A stretch of DNA of 52,727 nt from Bradyrhizobium iriomotense (GTDB taxonomy: Bacteria; Pseudomonadota; Alphaproteobacteria; Rhizobiales; Xanthobacteraceae): contig NZ_JAFCJZ010000012.1 of NCBI RefSeq assembly GCF_018130765.1, forward strand, positions 205,001-257,727. Direction: 5' to 3'. The notes beneath the pieces are model-generated. The model ran no database searches and was not told the origin of the DNA. It was given only the letters and a program-made list of their open reading frames with translations. Within the stretch, counting starts at the first letter, position 1. Each line of letters opens with the position of its first letter. The position numbers and the translations under genes were made by a program. Shown in pieces: positions 11,997 through 20,675 of the stretch.

Positions 11997-13010
11997 ATGA
12001 TCCCGCTCTCAGTCCTCGACCTCTCCGTCGTCACCACAGGCACCAAGCCCGCCGCGGCGCTGCGCAACAGCATCGACTTGGCGAGGCATGTCGATGGCCT
12101 CGGCTATGTCCGCTATTGGCTCGCCGAGCATCACAACCTGGCCTCGGTCGCGAGCCCGGCACCCGACGTGATGATCGGGCAGATCGCGGCGGTGACGAAG
12201 CACATCCGCGTCGGCTCAGGCGGGGTGATGCTGCCCAACCACGCGCCGCTGGTGGTGGCTGAGCGGTTCAAGATGCTGGAGGCGCTGTTTCCCGGCCGTA
12301 TCGATCTCGGCCTCGGCCGTGCGCCCGGCACCGATGGTGCCACGGCCTACGCGCTGCGCAGCCGGCTCGACCGCCGCGAGGGCGACGATTTCCTGGAGCG
12401 GCTGCACGAGTTGATCCTGTGGGAGACCCGCGAATTTCCCTCGGGCCACCCCTACAACAACGTCGTCGCGATGCCGGACGATACCGCCCTGCCGCCGATC
12501 TGGCTGCTTGGCTCCAGCGATTATTCTTCGGAACTCGCCGCGCAAGTCGGCATGGGCTTCGCCTTCGCGCATCATTTTGCGTCCCACGACGCGATCGATG
12601 CGATGGTGCATTACCGCGACCGCTTCCAGCCCTCGGCCTGGCGCGCGAGCCCGCACGCGATCCTCGCGGTGGCCGTCATCACGGCCGATACCGACGAAGA
12701 AGCCGAAAAGCTCGCGACGTCCTTCGACCTCAATCGCCTCCGCCGCGACCGCGGCCAGTATCTGCCGCTGCCGAGCGTCGAGGAGGCGCTAACCTATCCT
12801 TACTCCGACTCCGAGCGCACCTCGATCGCCCGCAACCGCTCGCGCCTGTTCGTCGGCAATCCGGCGACGGTGCAGAAAAAGCTGCAGCCGCTGATTGATG
12901 CCAGCAAGCCGGACGAGTTGATGGTGATCACCGCCGTGTACGATCACGACGCGCGGAAGAAGTCGTATTCGCTGCTGGCGGAGGCGTTCGGGCTTAGAGC
13001 GGCTGTGTAA
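11997..13010 (+). CDS. LLM class flavin-dependent oxidoreductase
   Basis: A 337-residue protein of the bacterial luciferase-like monooxygenase family (single-subunit alkanal monooxygenase-like). Family landmarks are RYWLAEHHNL near the N-terminus, GSGGVMLPNHAPLVVAERF, and DLGLGRAPGTDG. It is expected to use reduced flavin and oxygen in the cytoplasm; the substrate is unknown. It starts at ATG 11997, divergent from metF. It converges with pheA, with a repeat between them. Confidence 0.88.
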   Translation: MIPLSVLDLSVVTTGTKPAAALRNSIDLARHVDGLGYVRYWLAEHHNLASVASPAPDVMIGQIAAVTKHIRVGSGGVMLPNHAPLVVAERFKMLEALFPGRIDLGLGRAPGTDGATAYALRSRLDRREGDDFLERLHELILWETREFPSGHPYNNVVAMPDDTALPPIWLLGSSDYSSELAAQVGMGFAFAHHFASHDAIDAMVHYRDRFQPSAWRASPHAILAVAVITADTDEEAEKLATSFDLNRLRRDRGQYLPLPSVEEALTYPYSDSERTSIARNRSRLFVGNPATVQKKLQPLIDASKPDELMVITAVYDHDARKKSYSLLAEAFGLRAAV

Positions 13011-13018
13011 GACGGTTT

Positions 13019-13135
13019 CGTGCCCCGGACGCAGCGCAGAGCGGAGCGGTGCGCTGCTGAGCCGGGGCCCATCGCGCCTCCGGGTATTGCGGCTTCTGGG
13101 TCCCGGCTCGCGCTTTGCGCGTCCGGGACACGAGA
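13019..13135. repeat. GC-rich palindromic intergenic repeat
   Basis: Two related hairpin units fill the gap between the convergent flavin oxidoreductase and pheA genes: GCCCCGGACGCAGCGC paired with CGCTGCTGAGCCGGGGC, then GGGTCCCGGCTCGCG paired with CGCGTCCGGGACAC. This CCCGGCTCGCGC-type element is typical of Bradyrhizobium-like intergenic DNA. It may also end transcription on either side. Confidence 0.55.
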
Positions 13136-13993
13136 TCAATCCTGCGTCTCGCTGAATGTCGCCCGGAACGGATGCCCGGGATACACGCCGACGATGCGGA
13201 ATTCGCGCGAGAAGAATTTCAGCTCCTCGATCGCGAACGCCAGGCCCTTGTCTTCGGGATGGCCGTCGACGTCTGCGTAAAACTGCGTGGCGAAGAAATT
13301 GCCGTCGACCATGTAGCTCTCGAGCTTGGTCATGTTGACGCCGTTGGTGGCAAAGCCGCCGAGCGCCTTGTAGAGCGCGGCGGGCAGGTTGCGCACGCGG
13401 AAGACAAACGTGGTGACCAGCGGGCCCGATCCTTGGGACGCCCATTTCGGCTCGCGCGCCAGCACCACGAAGCGCGTCGTGTTGTGGGCCTCGTCCTCGA
13501 TGTCCTCGGCGAGGATGTAGAGGCCGTAGATCTTTGCGGCGAGGCGCGAGGCGATCGCGGCGACGGTCTTGTCCTTGCGCTCGGAGATGTCGCGGGCGCT
13601 GCCGGCGGTATCGGCGTGCACGATCGGCTTGATGCCGAGCTTGCGGATGATGCGCCGGCACTGGCCGAGCGCATGGACATGGCTCTCGACGCTCTTGATG
13701 TCTTCGAGCTTGGTTCCTTTCACCGCCATCAGCTGGTGGCGGACCGGCAAGAACCATTCGCCGATGATGAAAAGGCCGGAGGCCGGCAGCAAATGATGGA
13801 TGTCGGCGACGCGGCCCGCGACCGAATTCTCGATCGGGATCATGCCGAGATCGGCCTCGCCGGACGAAATCGCCGACAGGGCGTCTTCGAAGGTGGCGCA
13901 GGGCATCGGTTCGGCGTCGGGATAGGCCTCGACGATGGCGATGTGGGAATTGGCTCCGGGTTCGCCTTGGAATGCGATCTTCATCTTGCTCAT
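13136..13993 (-). CDS. pheA: Prephenate dehydratase (monofunctional)
   Basis: A 285-residue enzyme that converts prephenate to phenylpyruvate in phenylalanine synthesis. The catalytic domain begins KIAFQGEPGANSHIA, contains the IPIENSVAGRV segment and the NTTRFVVLA motif (the TRF catalytic region), and is followed by a C-terminal ACT domain from about residue 196 (TTFVFRVRNLPAALYKALGG, then NMTKLESY) that would bind phenylalanine for feedback control. No chorismate mutase domain is fused. A start at residue 4 (MKIAFQ) is possible. kdsB lies upstream on the same strand, 37 bases away. Confidence 0.93.
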   Translation of the reverse strand: MSKMKIAFQGEPGANSHIAIVEAYPDAEPMPCATFEDALSAISSGEADLGMIPIENSVAGRVADIHHLLPASGLFIIGEWFLPVRHQLMAVKGTKLEDIKSVESHVHALGQCRRIIRKLGIKPIVHADTAGSARDISERKDKTVAAIASRLAAKIYGLYILAEDIEDEAHNTTRFVVLAREPKWASQGSGPLVTTFVFRVRNLPAALYKALGGFATNGVNMTKLESYMVDGNFFATQFYADVDGHPEDKGLAFAIEELKFFSREFRIVGVYPGHPFRATFSETQD

Positions 13994-14030
13994 GTCTTGA
14001 AGTGCTCCTGGTCGGCCTTGTAACAGCGGC

Positions 14031-14771
14031 TCAGGATTTGGAAAGGATGCTGCGCGCGGTTTCGAGATCGGGCGGCGTGTCGACGCCGCGGGGCACGCTG
14101 TCGACGATCATGATGTCGATGCGCATGCCGGCCTCCACCGCCCGGAGTTGTTCCAGGCTCTCCTGCTTTTCGAGGGGGGAGGGCGGCAGCGACACGAACC
14201 GCTCCAGCGCGGCGCGACGATAGGCATAGAGGCCGATGTGGTGGTATCGCGGTCCGTTGCCGTAGGGGGCGGTGGCGCGGGTGAAATAAAGTGCCCGCAA
14301 CCGTTTCGGCCCGATCGGTGAGCCGATGGCCTTCACCACGCTCGGGGCGAGGTCCTCCTCCTCGGTGTGGATCTGCGAGGCCAGCGTGACGATGTCGACC
14401 GCGGGATCGTCGAAGGGCGGCAGCACCTCGCGGATGGTTGCCGGTGTGATGGTCGGGAAATCGCCCTGGAGATTGATCACGATCTCGGCCTTGCCCTCTG
14501 GATCGAGCTTCTGCATGGCCTCGTGGATGCGGTCCGAGCCGGAGGGGTGGTCGGGGCTGGTCATCACGGCCTCGCCGCCATGGGCCGTCACGACCGAGGC
14601 GATCTCGTCCGTGTCGGTGGCCACCGCGACCCGGCCGATGCCGGCGGCTTCTGCGCGGCGCAGCACATGCACAATCATCGGCAGGCCCGCGATATCGGCG
14701 AGCGGCTTGCCGGGCAGGCGGGTGGCGGCCATGCGGGCCGGGATCAGCACCAGAATGCGGGGATCGGTCAT
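14031..14771 (-). CDS. kdsB: 3-deoxy-manno-octulosonate cytidylyltransferase
   Basis: A 246-residue enzyme that activates Kdo as CMP-Kdo for lipopolysaccharide inner-core synthesis. Motifs include the nucleotide-binding PARMAATRLPGKP near the N-terminus, SGSDRIHEA, NLQGDFP (a variant of the usual QGDEP), HIGLYAYRR and EKQESLEQLRA, ending with VDTPPDLE. I chose ATG 14771 because ILVLIPARM begins the Rossmann-like fold a few residues later; the longer open frame upstream is antisense to the cycM leader. It is upstream of and probably co-transcribed with pheA, and divergent from cycM. Confidence 0.95.
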   Translation of the reverse strand: MTDPRILVLIPARMAATRLPGKPLADIAGLPMIVHVLRRAEAAGIGRVAVATDTDEIASVVTAHGGEAVMTSPDHPSGSDRIHEAMQKLDPEGKAEIVINLQGDFPTITPATIREVLPPFDDPAVDIVTLASQIHTEEEDLAPSVVKAIGSPIGPKRLRALYFTRATAPYGNGPRYHHIGLYAYRRAALERFVSLPPSPLEKQESLEQLRAVEAGMRIDIMIVDSVPRGVDTPPDLETARSILSKS

Positions 14772-15006
14772 TGGGTTCAAAGGTCTGGGGTCAAGGGCCT
14801 GGAAATGGAGCGTTTTCCGCGCCGAGAAATGGGTGGGGACGGGTTCGAAGCCGGGTCGCTTATACGGGTTGCCAGACCCCGGGCAAACCGATATCTCAAT
14901 GGCAAAACTCGGGGAAACTACAAGGAACGTTCTGATTCTCCCGAGGCTCGTCCTGGCGGCCGCCCGGCCGCTCAATCCTTCTCAGCGGTGTGGGGCCTGG
15001 CCGGAA

Positions 15007-15561
15007 ATGGACTCTTTCGAACTGAACAAGATTATCGGTGCCGTGCTCGGCACCTGTCTCATCCTGCTGGTGACGAGCTTCACCGCCCAGGCACTGTTCT
15101 CCCCCAAGATGCCGGAAAAGCCGGGCTTCGAGATCGCGGTGAAGGAAGACGCCGGCCATGGCAAGGAAGGCGGCGCCGCCGCGGCTTCCTCCGAGCCGAT
15201 CGAAAAGCTGCTCCAGACCGCCTCCGTCGAGAAGGGCGCGGCCGCCGCCAAGAAGTGCGGCGCCTGCCACACCTTCGAAAAGGGCGGCCCGAATCGCGTC
15301 GGTCCGAACCTCTACGGCGTCGTCGGCGAGAAGCGGGGCGAGGGCCGTAACGGCTTCAACTTCTCGGCCGCGATGAAGGGCAAGGGCGGCACCTGGACCT
15401 TCGACGACCTCAACAAGTTCATCGCCAATCCAAAGGGCTTCATTCCGGGCACCGCGATGGGCTTCGCCGGTATCCCCAAGGATTCCGAGCGCGCCGACGT
15501 CATCGCCTATCTGAATTCGCTGTCGGAGCATCCGCAGCCGCTGCCGACGGCATCGAAGTAA
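15007..15561 (+). CDS. cycM: Membrane-anchored cytochrome c (CycM type)
   Basis: A 184-residue class I c-type cytochrome with an uncleaved N-terminal membrane anchor (IIGAVLGTCLILLVTSFTAQ, about residues 8-27), an Ala/Glu-rich linker, the haem attachment motif CGACH and a Met ligand in GTAMGFAG. The length equals that I recall for Bradyrhizobium CycM, which carries electrons from the bc1 complex to the aa3 oxidase. I chose ATG 15007 because the anchor follows immediately; the frame is open further upstream only as antisense to kdsB. A hairpin terminator follows the stop. Confidence 0.93.
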   Translation: MDSFELNKIIGAVLGTCLILLVTSFTAQALFSPKMPEKPGFEIAVKEDAGHGKEGGAAAASSEPIEKLLQTASVEKGAAAAKKCGACHTFEKGGPNRVGPNLYGVVGEKRGEGRNGFNFSAAMKGKGGTWTFDDLNKFIANPKGFIPGTAMGFAGIPKDSERADVIAYLNSLSEHPQPLPTASK

Positions 15562-15588
15562 GGCTTCAAGACTCAATCTTGGAAGATG

Positions 15589-15619
15589 CGGCCAGGCTGA
15601 AAAGCCTGGCCGTTTCCTT
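15589..15619 (+). terminator. Rho-independent terminator after cycM
   Basis: A perfect 10-bp stem, CGGCCAGGCT (15589-15598) and AGCCTGGCCG (15603-15612), closes a GAAA loop and is followed by TTTCCTTA. It lies 27 bases after the cycM stop codon. Confidence 0.85.
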
Positions 15620-15772
15620 ATCCGGACCTCGCGGGCTCGTTATCGGGGCGTTTGGCCGCATCCGAGAGGCCGTCCGGCCTTCCAACATGAGGAAAAAGCA
15701 ACATATTCCGTCGAAACCTCGCCTATATTGGGACCTTAAAGGAGTAGCCTCCTTCAAGACAGGACTATTGAT

Positions 15773-17674
15773 TTGGCCATTACCCGACGCGATCTCCTGC
15801 TCACCGGCACTGCCGCCGCAGCGCTTCCCGCCCTCGGTTCCGTGGCGGGTGTTCCCGTCATCGGCACGGCCGCGGCGCAATCGGCCGGGGAGTTGCCTTG
15901 GCGCCATGCCTTATCGTTGTTTGGGCAGATCAAGTACCCCGCCGACTTCAAGCGCTTCGACTACGTCAATCCGGACGCGCCCAAAGGCGGCATCGTGCGT
16001 CAGATCGCCATTGGCACCTTCGACAATCTCAACATGGTCGTCTCCGGTGTGAAGGGGCAGGTCGCCGGCGCCATTGGGTTCATCTACGAATCCCTCATGA
16101 CCTCCTCGCTCGACGAAGTCTCGACCGGATACGGTGCGCTGGCCGAGGCCGTCAGCCATCCCGATGATTTTTCCTTCGTCATCTATCGTCTGCGACCACA
16201 GGCCAAATGGCATGACGGCAAGCCGGTGACCCCGGACGACGTGATCTTCTCGCTCGATTCCTTCAAGAAGCATCACCCAAGATATGCAGCTTACTACAGC
16301 CATGTGGTGAAGGCCGAGAAAGTCGGCGAGCGCGATGTGAAGTTCGTGTTCGACGCGCCGGGCAACCGCGAGCTGCCGCAGATCGTGGGAGAGCTCACGG
16401 TGTTGCCGAAGCACTGGTGGGAGGGGACCGATGCGCAGGGCCGCAAACGCGACATCTCCACGACCACGCTGGAGATTCCGCTCGGGTCAGGCCCTTATCG
16501 AGTCAAGGAGTTCGTCGCGGGCCGGTCGTTCACGCTCGAACGCGTCAAGGATTATTGGGGGCGCGACCTCCCCACCGGTGTTGGCCAGAACAATTTCGAC
16601 CAGATCCGCTACGAGTATTTCCGCGACACCACCGTGGCGATCGAGGCCTTCAAGGCCGATCAGGTCGACTGGCGCACTGAGAACAGCGCGAAGAACTGGG
16701 CGACAGCCTACGATTTCCCGGCCGTGACCGAAAAGCGGGTGATCCTCGAGGAATTTCCCAATCGCAGCTCGGGCGTGATGCAGGCTTTCGTGCCGAACCT
16801 GCGCCGCGCCAAGTTCAGCGATCCGCGCGTCCGTCGTGCGCTCAACTACGCCTTCGACTTCGAGGAGACGAACAAGCAGCTCTTCTACGGCCAGTACAAG
16901 CGCGTCGGCAGCTATTTCGAGGGACTCGAGGATCTGATGGCGACCGGCCTGCCGCAGGGCAAGGAACTCGAGATTCTCGAAACGGTCCGTGCCGAAGTTC
17001 CGCCCGAGGTTTTCACGACGGCCTACACCAATCCGGTCGGCGGCAGTCCGGAATCTGTGCGCGACAATCTGCGCGAAGCGCTCCGACTGTTCAAGGAAGC
17101 CGGCTACGAGGTGCGCGATCGCAAGCTGATCGACGTCAAGACCGGCACCCAGTTCGCCCTCGAGTTGCTGAACGAGGATCCGAGCTTCGAACGGGTCGCG
17201 CTGTTCTACAAGCCATCCCTGGAACGACTGGGAATTGCCGTGAGCGTAAGGACCGTCGATCCGACCCAATACGAGAATAGGACGCGCGAGTGGGATTTCG
17301 ATGTTATCACCAAATCGTGGCCGGAATCGCAGTCGCCGGGTAACGAGCAGCGCGAGTACTGGTCGTCGAAGACGGCCGGCATCGCTGGTTCGCAAAATCT
17401 AGCGGGCATCAAGAACCCGGCGGTCGACAAGCTGATCGAGCGGGTGATTTATGCCAAAGGGCGCGACGAGCTCGTCGCGGCAACCAAGGCGCTCGACCGC
17501 GTGTTGCTGTGGAATCACTTTGTCGTGCCGCAGTGGACTTATTCGAAAGTGCGTACCGCGCGCTGGGATCGTTTCGGCCGACCGACGGAATTGCCCAGAT
17601 ACGGCGCGTCCGGTTTCCCGTTCATCTGGTGGTACGACGCAGACAAGGCGGCGCGGATCGCAAAGAAGTCGTGA
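15773..17674 (+). CDS. Peptide-type ABC transporter substrate-binding protein 1
   Basis: A 633-residue family 5 extracellular solute-binding protein, the first gene of a yej-type importer operon. It begins at TTG 15773 with a twin-arginine signal (ITRRDLLLTG followed by an Ala-rich hydrophobic core), so it is probably exported folded by Tat. Family features include KYPADFKRFDYVNPDAPKGG, the YRLRPQAKWHDGKPVTPDDV segment and IPLGSGPYRVKEF. Length and motifs match the YejA branch for oligopeptides or microcin C-like compounds. A 14-base gap separates it from a second binding protein gene, and the permease genes follow. Confidence 0.9.
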   Translation: MAITRRDLLLTGTAAAALPALGSVAGVPVIGTAAAQSAGELPWRHALSLFGQIKYPADFKRFDYVNPDAPKGGIVRQIAIGTFDNLNMVVSGVKGQVAGAIGFIYESLMTSSLDEVSTGYGALAEAVSHPDDFSFVIYRLRPQAKWHDGKPVTPDDVIFSLDSFKKHHPRYAAYYSHVVKAEKVGERDVKFVFDAPGNRELPQIVGELTVLPKHWWEGTDAQGRKRDISTTTLEIPLGSGPYRVKEFVAGRSFTLERVKDYWGRDLPTGVGQNNFDQIRYEYFRDTTVAIEAFKADQVDWRTENSAKNWATAYDFPAVTEKRVILEEFPNRSSGVMQAFVPNLRRAKFSDPRVRRALNYAFDFEETNKQLFYGQYKRVGSYFEGLEDLMATGLPQGKELEILETVRAEVPPEVFTTAYTNPVGGSPESVRDNLREALRLFKEAGYEVRDRKLIDVKTGTQFALELLNEDPSFERVALFYKPSLERLGIAVSVRTVDPTQYENRTREWDFDVITKSWPESQSPGNEQREYWSSKTAGIAGSQNLAGIKNPAVDKLIERVIYAKGRDELVAATKALDRVLLWNHFVVPQWTYSKVRTARWDRFGRPTELPRYGASGFPFIWWYDADKAARIAKKS

Positions 17675-17688
17675 AGGATATCCCCCGC

Positions 17689-19563
17689 ATGGCGCAACTT
17701 TCACGCCGGCATGTGCTGGTTTTGGGTGCCGGCGGTGCGCTCAGCGCCGCCCTGTCGCGAGGCGCGGCGGCGTCGGAGGGGCCGGCCGAGGCCCACGGCA
17801 TCTCGGCCTTCGGCGATCTCAAATATCCCGCCGACTTCCACCACTTCGACTACGTCAAACTCGACGCGCCGAAGGGCGGCACGTTCTCCCTCATTCCGTC
17901 GGTGCGCGCCTACAACCAGTCCTATCAGACCTTCAACTCGCTCAACGCCTTCATCCTGAAAGGCGACGGCGCGCAGGGCATGGACATGACGTTTTCGCCG
18001 CTGATGGTGCGCGCAAACGACGAGCCGGACGCGATGTACGGGCTGGCGGCCAAATCCGTGCAGATATCGCCCGACAAGCTGGTCTATCGCTTCACCATGC
18101 GGCCCGAGGCGAAATTCCATGACGGGACCAGGCTCACTGCCCACGATGCGGCGTTTTCGCTGACGGCGCTGAAGACCAAGGGACATCCGCTGATCATCGT
18201 GCAGATGCGTGACATGGTCAGTGCGGAAGCGCTCGACGATGCGACGCTCGTCGTCACCTTCGCCAAGGGACGTGCGCGCGACGTGCCGCTCTATGTCGCG
18301 AGCCTGCCGATCTTCTCGAAGGCGTATTATGCCTCCCGCCCGTTCGACGAGTCGTCGCTGGAGATCCCGCTCGGCTCCGGCCCGTACAAGGTCGGTAGGT
18401 TCGAGGTCAATCGTTACATCGAGTTCGAGCGTGTGAAGGACTGGTGGGCTGCCGATCTGCCGGTTTGCCGCGGCAGCTACAATTTCGACGTCGTGCGCTA
18501 CGAGTTCTACCGCGATCGCGATGTCGCCTTCGAGGGGTTTACCGGCAAGAACTATCTCTACCGCGAGGAGTTCACCTCCCGCATCTGGGCGACGCGCTAC
18601 GACTTTCCGGCGGTGAAGGACGGCCGGGTCAAGATGGAGGTCGTGCCCGACGATACGCCGTCCGGCGCGCAGGGCTGGTTCATCAACACCCGGCGCGACA
18701 AATTCAAAGATCCGCGCGTGCGCGAGGCCCTGATCAACGCCTTCGATTTCGAGTGGACCAACAAGACCATCATGTACGGCGCCTATGCCCGTACGGTGTC
18801 GCCATTCCAGAACTCAGACCTCATGGCCAGCAATGGGCCTCCGTCGCCGGAGGAACTGAAGCTGTTGGAGCCGTTCCGTGGCCAGGTTCCCGACGACGTA
18901 TTTGCGGCGCCGTTCACGCCGCCGATCTCCGACGGCTCCGGACAGGATCGCAGCCTGCTCCGCAAGGCGCAGCAATTGCTGAACGAGGCCGGCGTGCCCA
19001 TCAAGGACGGCAAGCGGGTGCTGCCGAACGGCGAGGTCTTCAAGATCGAGTTCCTGCTGGACGAACCTTCGTTCCAGCCGCACCATGCGCCCTACGTCAA
19101 GAATCTGGGCACTCTCGGCATCGAGGCGAGCGTGCGCGTCGTCGACGCCGTGCAGCACAAGGCGCGCCAGGAAGATTTCGACTTCGACATGACCATCCAG
19201 CGCTTCAGCATGTCGGCGACGCCGGGCGATGCCATGCGCGCGTTCTTCTCGTCGCAGGTCGCAAACACCAAGGGCTCGTACAATCTCGCGGGCGTGGCCA
19301 GCCCGGCGATCGACGCCATGATCGAGAAGATCATGGCGGCGGACAGCCGCGAGGAATTGACGGTTGCCTGCCGCGCCTTCGATCGCCTGTTCCGCGCCGG
19401 CCGCTACTGGGTGCCGCAATGGTACAACAAGACCCATCGGCTCGCTTATTGGGATCAGTTCGGTCATCCGCAGAAGCTGCCGCGATACGCCAACGGCGTC
19501 GGTGCTCCCGACATCTGGTGGTATGAACCCGCCAAGGCGGCCAAGCTCGAGCAGGCGAAATAA
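17689..19563 (+). CDS. yejA: Peptide-type ABC transporter substrate-binding protein 2
   Basis: A 624-residue family 5 solute-binding protein paralogous to the product of the preceding gene (compare LKYPADFHHFDYVKLDAPKGG and IPLGSGPYKVGRF). A twin-arginine signal (SRRHVLVLGAGG) starts at residue 5. I chose ATG 17689, about 10 bases after an AAGGA site; GTG 17671, which overlaps the previous stop, is an in-frame alternative. The stop is two bases before yejB. The yejA symbol reflects position next to yejB; either paralogue could hold that role. Confidence 0.88.
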   Translation: MAQLSRRHVLVLGAGGALSAALSRGAAASEGPAEAHGISAFGDLKYPADFHHFDYVKLDAPKGGTFSLIPSVRAYNQSYQTFNSLNAFILKGDGAQGMDMTFSPLMVRANDEPDAMYGLAAKSVQISPDKLVYRFTMRPEAKFHDGTRLTAHDAAFSLTALKTKGHPLIIVQMRDMVSAEALDDATLVVTFAKGRARDVPLYVASLPIFSKAYYASRPFDESSLEIPLGSGPYKVGRFEVNRYIEFERVKDWWAADLPVCRGSYNFDVVRYEFYRDRDVAFEGFTGKNYLYREEFTSRIWATRYDFPAVKDGRVKMEVVPDDTPSGAQGWFINTRRDKFKDPRVREALINAFDFEWTNKTIMYGAYARTVSPFQNSDLMASNGPPSPEELKLLEPFRGQVPDDVFAAPFTPPISDGSGQDRSLLRKAQQLLNEAGVPIKDGKRVLPNGEVFKIEFLLDEPSFQPHHAPYVKNLGTLGIEASVRVVDAVQHKARQEDFDFDMTIQRFSMSATPGDAMRAFFSSQVANTKGSYNLAGVASPAIDAMIEKIMAADSREELTVACRAFDRLFRAGRYWVPQWYNKTHRLAYWDQFGHPQKLPRYANGVGAPDIWWYEPAKAAKLEQAK

Positions 19564-19565
19564 TC

Positions 19566-20675
19566 ATGAGCGCCTATATCGCCCGCCGTATCCTGCTGAT
19601 GATCCCGACCCTGCTCGGGATTCTCTTCGTGTCCTTCGTCGTGGTGCAGTTCGCGCCGGGCGGTCCGGTCGAGCGCGTCATCGCGCAGCTCTCGGGCGCC
19701 GATACCGGCGGCACCTCGCGCATTTCGGGCGGCGGCGACTTTGCGCAGCGGGCGCCGGGCCAAGTCGGCGCCGGCGGCGATGCCATCAACTCGAAATATC
19801 GCGGTGCGCAAGGTCTCGATCCTGATTTCATCAAGAAGCTGGAGGTGCAGTTCGGCTTCGACAAGCCGGCGCCGGAACGCTTCGCGCTGATGGTGTGGAA
19901 TTTCGCCCGCTTCGATTTCGGCAAGAGCTATTTTCGCGATGTCAGCGTTCTGCAGCTCATCAAGGAGAAGCTGCCGGTCTCGATCTCGCTCGGGATCTGG
20001 CTGACGCTTCTGACCTACCTGATCTCGATCCCGCTCGGCATTCGCAAGGCTGTGAACGACGGCGCACGGTTCGACACCTGGACATCGTCCGTGCTCGTGC
20101 TCGGCTATGCCATTCCCGGCTTCCTGTTCGCTATCCTGCTGATTATCTTGTTTGCCGGCGGCTCGTTCTTCAACTGGTTCCCGCTGCGCGGACTGACCTC
20201 GGACGGCTGGTCGCAATTTCCGTGGTACTGGAAGATCATCGACTATTTCTGGCATCTGACGCTGCCGCTGATCGCCATGGGGTTAGGTGCGTTCACCACC
20301 ATGACGTTCCTGACCAAGAACTCGTTCCTGGACGAGATTCGCAAGCAATACGTCATGACGGCCCGCGCCAAGGGCTGCAGCGAGAACCGGGTGCTCTACG
20401 GCCACGTCTTCCGCAACGCCATGCTGATCGTGATCGCCGGCTTCCCCGGGACCTTCATCCACGCCTTCTTTTCCGGCTCGCTCCTGATCGAGACCATCTT
20501 CTCGCTGGACGGGCTCGGGCTGCTCAGCTTCGAGAGTGTGCTCAACCGCGACTATCCCGTGGTGTTCGGCACGCTCTACATCTTCTCGCTGGTCGGACTC
20601 GTGATCAATCTGATCTCCGACCTGACCTATATGTGGATCGACCCCCGCATCGATTTCGAGGCACGGGAGGTCTGA
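19566..20675 (+). CDS. yejB: Microcin C/peptide ABC transporter permease
   Basis: A 369-residue inner-membrane permease of the DppB/OppB class. The first membrane span is IARRILLMIPTLLGILFVSF; a YejB-typical insertion (about residues 40-85, Gly/Ala rich with GGTSRISGGGDF) precedes the core spans. The cytoplasmic EAA-like loop reads FRNAMLIVIAGFPG, preceded by YVMTARAKGCSEN. It would pair with YejE to form the channel for the two binding proteins upstream. Its stop overlaps the yejE start by one base (TGATG), indicating translational coupling. Confidence 0.92.
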   Translation: MSAYIARRILLMIPTLLGILFVSFVVVQFAPGGPVERVIAQLSGADTGGTSRISGGGDFAQRAPGQVGAGGDAINSKYRGAQGLDPDFIKKLEVQFGFDKPAPERFALMVWNFARFDFGKSYFRDVSVLQLIKEKLPVSISLGIWLTLLTYLISIPLGIRKAVNDGARFDTWTSSVLVLGYAIPGFLFAILLIILFAGGSFFNWFPLRGLTSDGWSQFPWYWKIIDYFWHLTLPLIAMGLGAFTTMTFLTKNSFLDEIRKQYVMTARAKGCSENRVLYGHVFRNAMLIVIAGFPGTFIHAFFSGSLLIETIFSLDGLGLLSFESVLNRDYPVVFGTLYIFSLVGLVINLISDLTYMWIDPRIDFEAREV

